Shown here: piece by piece, positions 1-3,771 of the stretch
Layout of the letters: every line of letters starts with the position of its first letter
How positions within the stretch are numbered: position 1 is the first letter of the stretch
Origin: CAVVNC01 sp963750015
GTDB lineage: Bacteria; Desulfobacterota; Syntrophorhabdia; Syntrophorhabdales; WCHB1-27
Assembly (NCBI GenBank): GCA_963750015.1
Contig: CAVVPU010000216.1
Coordinates: forward strand, 1-5,529
DNA length: 5,529 nt
Direction: 5' to 3'
Position numbers and translations under genes: made by a program
Notes under the pieces: generated by a model
The model's database searches: none
What the model was told of the DNA's origin: nothing
The model's input: the letters and a program-made list of their open reading frames with translations, nothing else

Positions 1-1
1 G

Positions 2-148
2 CGGGAGCAAGACCGACCGGTACCAGTGGCAATAACAAAACCCGTATTGCTGACCGCGGTTCAGACCGGGAACATCACGACTCAAAACATCATCGTGGAA
101 AGTGGCTCAATTTTCAACGGCTCCATAACAATGAAAGGGAACGAGTGA
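2..148 (+). CDS. Bactofilin family protein, C-terminal fragment (cut by window edge)
   Basis: Only the last 48 codons and the stop are present; the reading frame is open to the left edge. The end of the protein matches the end of the next gene closely: both carry TAVxTGNITT, then an I-x-x-E-x-G-S segment, an NGS and a final MK, about 18 identities over 28 residues without a gap. This is the last turns of the right-handed beta-helix of bactofilins (DUF583), bacterial cytoskeletal proteins that polymerise without nucleotide and place cell-wall enzymes or other partners. The first visible residues (before PVLLTAV) fit the family less well and cannot be judged without the missing part. The 78-base gap to the next gene on the same strand suggests co-transcription and a tandem duplication. 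Family assignment rests on likeness to the downstream copy. Confidence 0.75.
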   Translation, partial: REQDRPVPVAITKPVLLTAVQTGNITTQNIIVESGSIFNGSITMKGNE

Positions 149-226
149 GTCTTTCTCTGCGTGAGATTTTGAACACGGCTCTCTTGCGGAATTCCGTCTC
201 AGAAAACGAATGAGGAGAAGTCAGAA

Positions 227-577
227 ATGACAGATGTACTGCTAAATGATATCAATGAGAACGATATTACCACTATACTTGCGGATGATTTACATATCGT
301 CGGCACGGTGACCTTTAAGAGCTCGGTCATGATAAAAGGCAGACTCGAAGGCGATATTATATCCGAAGGTCTCCTGGTCGTCGGCTCCACGGCTCACGTC
401 ACGGCTACGATCACCACGAAGAACCTCATCTCCCTCGGCGAGATTCAGGGCGACGTGACGGCGAGCGAACAGGTCGTGCTGAAGGGGACTGCCGTTCATA
501 CGGGAAACATCACCACTCCGACTATCGTGATTGAGAACGGATCGGTGATGAACGGGTCCTGTATCATGAAAAGGTGA
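227..577 (+). CDS. Bactofilin (DUF583 beta-helix cytoskeletal protein)
   Basis: A 116-residue protein. After a short acidic, polar N-terminus (about residues 1-20) it has the bactofilin core from about residue 21 to the end: a run of short repeats in which Val/Ile alternate with Gly, e.g. MIKGRLEGDI, LLVVGSTAHV, GEIQGDV and TAVHTGNITT, which fits rungs of a right-handed beta-helix. Bactofilins form filaments or sheets, usually at the membrane, and serve as scaffolds for cell shape, stalks, polarity or flagella. I see no transmembrane segment, signal peptide or long C-terminal tail, so this is a compact, near-minimal bactofilin. The ATG is preceded by AGGAG (213-217) with nine bases between, which supports this start. 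It lies 78 bases behind another bactofilin, so the two may co-assemble. Family confidence is high; the specific cellular role is unknown. Confidence 0.92.
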   Translation: MTDVLLNDINENDITTILADDLHIVGTVTFKSSVMIKGRLEGDIISEGLLVVGSTAHVTATITTKNLISLGEIQGDVTASEQVVLKGTAVHTGNITTPTIVIENGSVMNGSCIMKR

Positions 578-605
578 CCTGCCCGGTTTCCTTCGCTTGG
601 GCAGG
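578..605 (+). terminator. Hairpin directly after the bactofilin stop
   Basis: CCTGCCC (578-584) pairs with GGGCAGG (599-605) across a 14-base loop, starting at the base after the stop codon. No T-run follows at once; the nearest T-rich stretch is about 15-25 bases further on. It may stop transcription or protect the mRNA 3' end, but it is not a textbook intrinsic terminator. Confidence 0.35.
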
Positions 606-717
606 CCGGCTGACAGACTGCACCTTTTCTTTACGGTCCGCGACAGAGGTGGCGTGATGCCAGGGTGTGGCTTATCTACTCCGACCGGCTCTGCCATTTA
701 CCTCTAAAAAGGTGTGA

Positions 718-1002
718 TTACAGGGTGAGCAGGACCAGCTCATGGCGATTGAGCGCCTCATAGATCTCGGAAAGTTGCTCCTGGCTCTCGGCCTTGAAAG
801 TTGCGGTTATGGCCAGATACTTGTTGCCGCTGCTCGTCCTGCCGGCGTAGCTAACGCTTTCCGCCTCGGGGACATGCCTTTCGATAATGGAGCCCACGAC
901 GGAATAGAACTGGTTCGTGTTCTTCCCTATCACCTTAAGGAAATAGGGACACGGAAACTTCAGGAGCTGACCTTTCGAATCATCTCGCCCTTTCTTGTTC
1001 AT
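718..1002 (-). CDS. YbeD/DUF493 (UPF0250) family small protein
   Basis: A 94-residue protein with the marks of the YbeD/DUF493 family: FPCPYFLKVIGKN near residues 16-28, a central helix (FYSVVGSIIERHVPE), then S-S-G-N-K-Y-L-A-I-T-A-T-F as a beta-strand, and a C-terminal ALNRHELVLLTL like the family's usual 'AL..H..V...L' ending. The fold is a small alpha/beta ACT-like (ferredoxin-like) domain. The E. coli member sits beside lipB and is labelled a possible lipoate regulatory protein, but no biochemical role is established. No lipoate gene is visible here, so context does not support that role. The ATG is preceded on the - strand by AGAGG eleven bases upstream, and by a good promoter at 1043-1071. 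It converges with the bactofilin genes. Family call is firm; function is not. Confidence 0.88.
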   Translation of the reverse strand: MNKKGRDDSKGQLLKFPCPYFLKVIGKNTNQFYSVVGSIIERHVPEAESVSYAGRTSSGNKYLAITATFKAESQEQLSEIYEALNRHELVLLTL

Positions 1003-1042
1003 ATGACAACTTACCTCTGCTCATGCAATAGGATGATAGGAT

Positions 1043-1071
1043 AGTATAAAGAGTGGAACAAGCCGACGCAA
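1043..1071 (-). promoter_or_regulatory. Sigma70-type promoter for the DUF493 gene
   Basis: Read on the - strand: TTGCGT (1066-1071) as -35, a 17-base spacer, and TATACT (1043-1048) as -10, five of six matches to TATAAT. Transcription would start near 1036, giving a leader of about 34 bases. The gene could also be read from the upstream promoter at 1737-1765. Confidence 0.6.
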
Positions 1072-1124
1072 GGGCAAGCGGCTGTCCGTAAGCGGGCCCT
1101 CTCCGGAGCGCACCTGTGCCTTTC

Positions 1125-1322
1125 TTAGCCCCCGGTGCCACTGGGGACGGCTGCCCCTTTCCTTTCAAAAAACTGACATTGAACGCCTGAGGCTGCCAGT
1201 ACTTCTAAGGCGGGTGTATTGATCGACTTGAATCCCATGGCCAAACATCCGTGGGGAGAGCGTTTGTCCCAGGTCACCCGATAATGCTTGCATCGCCTGC
1301 AGTCGATGCGCTCTGTTTCCAT
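1125..1322 (-). CDS. Small four-cysteine (CxxC) protein, probably metal-binding, function unknown
   Basis: A 65-residue protein with Cys8, Cys11, Cys26 and Cys49, plus His13, in the pattern C-R-R-C-K-H-Y...H-G-C-L-A-M-G-F-K-S...S-G-V-Q-C-Q-F-F. Spacing and conservation type suggest a structural zinc site, though a redox role of CxxC cannot be excluded. From memory, similar proteins of about 60-70 residues with 'CxxCxxY.VTWD...P.GC..FGFKS...SG..C' occur in many deltaproteobacteria and are sometimes auto-labelled uracil-DNA glycosylase; this one is far too short to contain a glycosylase domain, so I do not use that name. The start is supported by GAGGG five bases before the ATG. It follows the 117-residue gene after a 31-base gap on the same strand, so the two are probably co-transcribed. 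The last ten residues (AAVPSGTGG region) look disordered. Confidence 0.8.
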   Translation of the reverse strand: METERIDCRRCKHYRVTWDKRSPHGCLAMGFKSINTPALEVLAASGVQCQFFERKGAAVPSGTGG

Positions 1323-1353
1323 CTATCCCTCAAAAGCGATCCGATCCCATCCG

Positions 1354-1707
1354 CTAGACGGGATTGCGCGAGATCGGCTCCAGATCGGCCTCCCCGCCAA
1401 AGGCAGTTCCCAGATCGTTCTGAAGAGCGTCATATTCTCTCTGTCCCTCGAATTCAACCACCAACTCGGCATCGTCGAGCACTTTCAGCTTTCCGTGCCT
1501 CTTCACCACCTCGATCACCTCATTCGGGTCGGTGGTAACCCATCCCTTCATGCGGCGCAGCAGCTCTTCCCCGCTAAATGCCCTCTCTATGGTAAGCTCG
1601 ACCTTTCTCCTCTTGGCCTCCCAGCCCACCAGAGCCGGCCGAACGAGAGTAGGGGTCACAGGATCATGCATGGCGGCACACCGAAGCCAGAGTTTCGCGC
1701 GGATCAT
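1354..1707 (-). CDS. Hypothetical protein of 117 residues
   Basis: I do not recognise this protein. It has no signal peptide or clear membrane segment. Its N-terminus is basic (MIRAKLWLR...), followed by PTLVRPALVGWEAKRRKVEL, a charged helix-prone middle (SGEELLRRMKGW, then NEVIEVVKRHGKLKVLDDAELVVEF in two parts) and a short tail ending ISRNPV. The alternation of helix-like and strand-like stretches suggests a small alpha/beta cytoplasmic protein. That it is a real gene is supported by AAGGAG seven to eight bases before the ATG, by a near-consensus promoter 30-60 bases upstream, and by the tightly spaced CxxC gene behind it. A second ATG at codon 13 is less well placed. It is first in a likely leftward operon; the promoter suggests strong basal expression. 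Confidence 0.72.
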   Translation of the reverse strand: MIRAKLWLRCAAMHDPVTPTLVRPALVGWEAKRRKVELTIERAFSGEELLRRMKGWVTTDPNEVIEVVKRHGKLKVLDDAELVVEFEGQREYDALQNDLGTAFGGEADLEPISRNPV

Positions 1708-1736
1708 GGCATCGCTCCTTGCTGATAAACTGCAAA

Positions 1737-1765
1737 AAGATAGCGGCTCGCAAAAGGAATGTCAA
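1737..1765 (-). promoter_or_regulatory. Strong sigma70-type promoter for the 117-residue gene
   Basis: Read on the - strand: TTGACA (1760-1765), a perfect -35; a 17-base spacer; TATCTT (1737-1742), four of six matches to TATAAT. The predicted start of transcription is near 1730, leaving a short leader of about 22 bases that holds the ribosome site AAGGAG. One of the best promoter matches in the window. Confidence 0.68.
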
Positions 1766-1891
1766 GTGGGGGAGGAACAGAGCACAGGCAAAGGCAAGGC
1801 ATCTAAGGCCCGTTGCATGCGGAGCGCGGATGGCACCCCTTCCTCTCGCACAAAGGCTCCACTCCCGACCCCCGTAAGGCTCCGGTTCGCT

Positions 1892-1939
1892 TGATGTGCG
1901 CGGTGGCGCACGAGCAGAGAAGTCCGAGCACGCACATCA
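1892..1939. repeat. Overlapping, mutually exclusive inverted repeats
   Basis: TGATGTGCG (1892-1900) is complementary to CGCACATCA (1931-1939), nine base pairs. Part of the same left arm, GTGCGC (1896-1901), can instead pair with GCGCAC (1906-1911) over a four-base loop. The two foldings cannot coexist. Both could be chance in GC-rich DNA. Confidence 0.3.
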
Positions 1940-2089
1940 TCCCTTCGGGACCGCTCTCCTTAAGCCAACGGTGGTTAACGGTCGCTCCGCAATATGTGCG
2001 GGAGGAACGGGTGCCATACGCTTATGGGATTACCAGGGGCAAATGCCTGTGCGCTGGAGGGGAAGAAGGGAATGGGGGGGAGCGTAATG

Positions 2090-2120
2090 GGCGGCCTCTC
2101 CAGGCCGCCGCTGTTATCAA
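2090..2120. repeat. GC-rich hairpin repeat, copy 1 (GGCGGCCT/AGGCCGCC)
   Basis: GGCGGCCT (2090-2097) and AGGCCGCC (2102-2109) form a perfect eight-base-pair stem with a CTCC loop, followed by GCTGTTATCAA. The 17 bases GCCGCCGCTGTTATCAA (2104-2120) recur exactly at 2242-2258, and the GGCGGCCTC arm recurs at 2415-2423. Confidence 0.65.
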
Positions 2121-2150
2121 CCCTCACCCTACCCTCTCGGGAAGGGGCAC
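2119..2150. repeat. CCCTCACCC / CCCTCTCGGG type repeat
   Basis: CCCTCACCCTACCCTCTCGG (2121-2140), followed by GAAGGGGC. From memory this matches a common class of proteobacterial intergenic repeats whose chance translation is 'PHPTLS'; here the hairpin arm is short and imperfect. It explains part of the spurious open frame from 1813. Confidence 0.45.
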
Positions 2151-2177
2151 TACTCGCCTGTGGCGGTTCTTCCTTTT

Positions 2178-2241
2178 TTTGAAGGGGAGGCTCGATCCGG
2201 CTTTGCCGGTCGAGGGGGCGACGCGAGCCCCATTAATTGCC
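2178..2241. repeat. 64-base hairpin element, copy A
   Basis: It consists of a 13-base left flank (TTTGAAGGGGAGG), a 24-base hairpin (CTCGA, bulged T, CCGGC, loop TTT, GCCGG, TCGAG; 2191-2214) and a 27-base right flank holding a second hairpin, GGGGC-GACGCGA-GCCCC, then ATTAATTGCC. It aligns without gaps to 3523-3586: 11 of 13 identical in the left flank, 25 of 27 in the right flank, but only 13 of 24 in the hairpin, which still pairs in both. It has no coding features. Confidence 0.75.
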
Positions 2242-2273
2242 GCCGCCGCTGTTATCAAATTGTGCCGGTGTAC
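2242..2273. repeat. GCCGCC...TTATCAA repeat, copy 2
   Basis: GCCGCCGCTGTTATCAA (2242-2258) is identical to 2104-2120 and is followed by a segment ending CCGGTGTAC that resembles 2449-2462. The left hairpin arm present in copies 1 and 3 is missing; the 64-base element abuts it directly, so the two repeat types are joined. Confidence 0.6.
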
Positions 2274-2381
2274 AACCTATGGAAGCGGAAAGACCGATGG
2301 ACGACGGATGATAAGCCCTTTGAGCTAGAACAAAGAACAAGAAAGACCTCGCAAAGCCGAGAGTACCGGCCCCAGGGCGAG

Positions 2382-2414
2382 AAGAATAGAGGGTCCTTCG
2401 GAATATTCTTTTTT
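2382..2414 (+). terminator. Hairpin followed by a T-run, terminator-like
   Basis: AAGAATA (2382-2388) pairs with TATTCTT (2404-2410); an inner TCC-TTC-GGA stem sits at the top, and six Ts (2409-2414) end the structure. This is the shape of a + strand intrinsic terminator, but the stem is AT-rich and interrupted and no gene on the + strand ends just before it. It would make most sense as the end of an unannotated transcript, or by chance. Confidence 0.3.
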
Positions 2415-2462
2415 GGCGGCCTCAAGGGACGCCGCCCTTATTCAATTGGTGTTGGTGTTTAC
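2415..2462. repeat. GC-rich hairpin repeat, copy 3
   Basis: GGCGGC (2415-2420) pairs with GCCGCC (2431-2436) across a ten-base loop; the left arm GGCGGCCTC is shared with copy 1 and the right side GCCGCC...TTATTCAA with copies 1 and 2. It ends with TTGGTGTTGGTGTTTAC, similar to the end of copy 2. Confidence 0.55.
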
Positions 2463-2518
2463 ATCCGATGAGGGCCGGAGCCGCGCTCTCCCTTGATGAT
2501 ACGGCTCCGCGTGCCACC

Positions 2519-2654
2519 GGCCGGTCGGCTGGGAGGGATCGTGAGGTGTGGATGCAATTTGAACCTTGCTGCCCGGATGGCGTACTAAATGTACGTCGGA
2601 GGGCGCATGGCGAAAAGTGCGCCGCAGATCGCGATTCCTCCCAGCCGACCGGCC
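2519..2654. repeat. 136-base element bounded by 22-base inverted repeats
   Basis: The left arm (2519-2540, beginning GGCCGGTCGGCTGGGAGG) and the right arm (2633-2654, ending CCTCCCAGCCGACCGGCC) are complementary at 21 of 22 positions. Two smaller hairpins lie inside: CGTAC-TAAAT-GTACG (2581-2595) and GGCGCA/TGCGCC (2602-2607 with 2618-2623). A further inverted pair, GAGGTGTGG (2543-2551) and CCACACCTC (2653-2661), is placed inside the left arm but overlapping and beyond the right arm. No transposase is present. It could be a MITE-like non-autonomous element, a structured RNA or a recombination product; the sequence alone does not decide. Confidence 0.65.
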
Positions 2655-2750
2655 ACACCTCGTGCCCTCCCTTTGCCCTTTTCACTTTTCCCAAAGGGCA
2701 TCTTCTACCGATTTCCCGGTGCCTTCGCCTTTCCTGTGGCATCACCTGAT

Positions 2751-2785
2751 TTGACAGCACAGCCCATCCCGCCTTAAGCTTAAGG
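2751..2785 (+). promoter_or_regulatory. Promoter-like -35 box with a 14-base palindrome, upstream of the nitroreductase
   Basis: A perfect TTGACA lies at 2751-2756. At the usual 17-18 base distance there is only a weak -10 (TAAGCT, 2775-2780, three of six matches), and this position is covered by the perfect palindrome CCTTAAGCTTAAGG (2772-2785). Good -35, poor -10 and an overlapping dyad suggest a regulated promoter with a dimeric regulator bound at the palindrome; the regulator is not in the window. The leader to the ATG is about 30 bases. Confidence 0.5.
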
Positions 2786-2817
2786 AAAAGCATCAGGGCT
2801 GACCGGGGGTATCGTCT

Positions 2818-3471
2818 ATGGAATTTTCAGATATCATAAAGGAACGGAGGAGCATCAGGGCTTTCAAGGATGAGCGGGTCTCCAGGGAAGAGGTGGAGAA
2901 GGTGATCGGCTTCGCCCTCCGTGCTCCATCGGCCATCAATCTTCAGCCGTGGGAATTGACAATCGTGATGGACGAAGAAAGAAAGAGGCTCTCCCGGGTA
3001 CTCTTGAAGGCCTTTCACGAAAGACAGATATCCTGCAGCCCCGGGAATGTCAAACCCCTTCCTTCCGTCTTCAGCGCCCGGGGAAGAGAGTCCTTCGAGG
3101 GAATGAAGCCATACCTTGACCGGATGGGTTTCGATTTCAACAAATACATAAACGAGGGGAGCTGCAATTTCTACGGGGCACCGGTCGCGATTATCGCGTG
3201 CATCGATAATGCCTTCTCCAAGGCCCGGTACGTGGATATAGGAGTCTGTCTGGGCTATCTGCTGCTCGCGGCGCACGACGCGGGTCTTGCGACCTGTCCC
3301 GTGGGACTCATCACCGCCTATGAGGATGAGGTCAAGGACTGTCTGAACATCCAGGACAACAAGGATGTGGTCATCGGGGTAGCTCTCGGCCGTCCCGACT
3401 GGGAGAGCCCTGTCAACAGTTTTATCTCACCCCGGCAAAATCTGTCCGAGCTGGTGCGATGGATAGAGTGA
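2818..3471 (+). CDS. Nitroreductase-family flavoprotein
   Basis: A 217-residue protein of the nitroreductase superfamily, FMN-dependent NAD(P)H oxidoreductases that usually act as cytoplasmic dimers on nitroaromatics, quinones or other electron-poor substrates. Family marks: the phosphate-binding R10-R11-S12-I-R14 near the N-terminus, the A-P-S-A-x-N41-x-Q-P-W45 motif at residues 36-45, a helix D-I-G-V-C-L-G146-Y-L-L-L-A-A (140-152), GLATCPVGLI (156-165) and the closing V-A-L-G-R192-P near residues 188-193. Length is typical. A middle insert (about residues 70-120, SCSPGNVKPL...MKPYLDRMGFDFNKY) probably shapes the substrate pocket. The ATG at 2818 has only a modest G-rich ribosome site (GGGGGT, seven to nine bases upstream). 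Flanking genes give no substrate, so specificity is unknown. Family call is secure. Confidence 0.93.
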   Translation: MEFSDIIKERRSIRAFKDERVSREEVEKVIGFALRAPSAINLQPWELTIVMDEERKRLSRVLLKAFHERQISCSPGNVKPLPSVFSARGRESFEGMKPYLDRMGFDFNKYINEGSCNFYGAPVAIIACIDNAFSKARYVDIGVCLGYLLLAAHDAGLATCPVGLITAYEDEVKDCLNIQDNKDVVIGVALGRPDWESPVNSFISPRQNLSELVRWIE

Positions 3472-3476
3472 ATGAC

Positions 3477-3494
3477 CCTGCTGCAAGCAGCAGG
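3477..3494 (+). terminator. Perfect hairpin just after the nitroreductase stop
   Basis: CCTGCTGC (3477-3484), AA, GCAGCAGG (3487-3494): a perfect eight-base inverted repeat (seven pairs with a four-base CAAG loop), five bases after the stop codon. No T-run follows. It may help end transcription or stabilise the mRNA end. Confidence 0.35.
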
Positions 3495-3508
3495 ATATCG
3501 AAGACAAT

Positions 3509-3590
3509 GAGCGAAGCGAGTCTTTGAGGGGGAGTCTCTGCGAGCTTATGCTCGTAGAGGGGGCGACGCAAGCCCCAATAATTGCCCAAC
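3509..3590. repeat. Hairpin repeat unit 1 (82 bases; contains copy B of the 64-base element)
   Basis: Three parts. First, 42 bases (3509-3550, starting GAGCGAAGCGAGTCTTTGAG) that recur identically at 3591-3632. Second, a short link of 11 bases. Third, 29 bases (3562-3590, starting GGCGACGCAAGCCCCAATAA) that recur identically at 3728-3756. A hairpin spans the first joint: CTCTGCGAGC-TTAT-GCTCGTAGAG (3536-3559), ten pairs with one G-T wobble. The next hairpin is GGGGC-GACGCAA-GCCCC (3560-3575). Lies between convergent genes, a usual place for REP-like elements. Confidence 0.85.
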
Positions 3591-3756
3591 GAGCGAAGCG
3601 AGTCTTTGAGGGGGAGTCTCTGCGAGCTTATGAAGAAAAGGCAAGAACTTATCGCGGACCAAGCTCTCGCCGTTGGCGATGGCCCGCGAGGGCAAGCCTG
3701 GACGGGGCACCCGCGTAGCGGGTCGGAGGCGACGCAAGCCCCAATAATTGCCCAAC
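3591..3756. repeat. Hairpin repeat unit 2, expanded (166 bases)
   Basis: It starts at the base after unit 1 and has the same 42-base head (3591-3632) and 29-base tail (3728-3756), but the 11-base link of unit 1 is replaced by 95 bases (3633-3727). The replacement begins exactly where the hairpin loop ends, so the right arm of the unit 1 hairpin is lost. The inserted segment has its own hairpins: TCGCC-GTT-GGCGA (3667-3679), GCCC-GCGA-GGGC (3682-3693, a GNRA-type loop) and ACCCGC-GTA-GCGGGT (3709-3723). The last takes the position of the lost hairpin, next to the conserved tail. No protein-coding signal. Confidence 0.82.
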
Positions 3757-3771
3757 GGGCCGACTTGACCG

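Larger units (their letters stand above)
1766..2750. other. Gene-free, repeat-rich intergenic region
   Basis: Between the divergent promoters at 1737-1765 and 2751-2785 I find no convincing gene. Open frames exist (the longest would encode 171 residues on + from 1813, and 123 residues on - from 2793 to 2422), but their translations are low-complexity and Arg/Pro/Gly-rich, lack good ribosome sites and run through hairpin repeats. The contents are, in order: a pair of competing inverted repeats (1892-1939), a GC-rich hairpin (2090-2109), a CCCTCACCC-type repeat (2119-2150), a 64-base hairpin element (2178-2241), two more copies of a GCCGCC...TTAT repeat (2242-2273, 2415-2462), a hairpin with a T-run (2382-2414), an 8-base-pair hairpin (2476-2483 with 2502-2509) and a 136-base inverted repeat (2519-2654). 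It looks like an accumulation site for short non-coding repeats; a small RNA cannot be excluded. Confidence 0.6.

Noticed and set aside
290..697. 135-codon open frame on the - strand opposite the bactofilin
   Set aside because: Antisense shadow of a well-supported gene; Pro/Arg/Ser-rich translation and no ribosome site.
1288..1725. 145-codon open frame on the + strand
   Set aside because: Antisense to the 117-residue and CxxC genes, which have promoters and ribosome sites; this frame has neither.
1813..2328. 171-codon open frame on the + strand
   Set aside because: It runs through several hairpin repeats, including the CCCTCACCC type whose translation 'PHPTLS' is a known artefact, has no ribosome site and its composition is not protein-like.
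2519..2654. Known structured RNA (SRP RNA, RNase P, tmRNA, 6S or a common riboswitch)
   Set aside because: I looked for their conserved core motifs on both strands and found none; the fold rests only on the inverted repeats.
2422..2793. 123-codon open frame on the - strand
   Set aside because: It covers both arms of the 136-base inverted repeat and other hairpins; the translation is Arg/Ser/Gly-rich without recognisable motifs, and it overlaps the nitroreductase promoter.
3584..3756. Possible integron attC sites: GCCCAAC at 3584-3590 and 3750-3756 fits RYYYAAC
   Set aside because: No matching GTTRRRY partner on the same strand at the right distance, no cassette genes and no integrase in the window.
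3509..3756. CRISPR array
   Set aside because: Only two copies with very unequal middles, identical stretches of 42 and 29 bases separated by hairpin-forming rather than unique spacers, and no cas genes.
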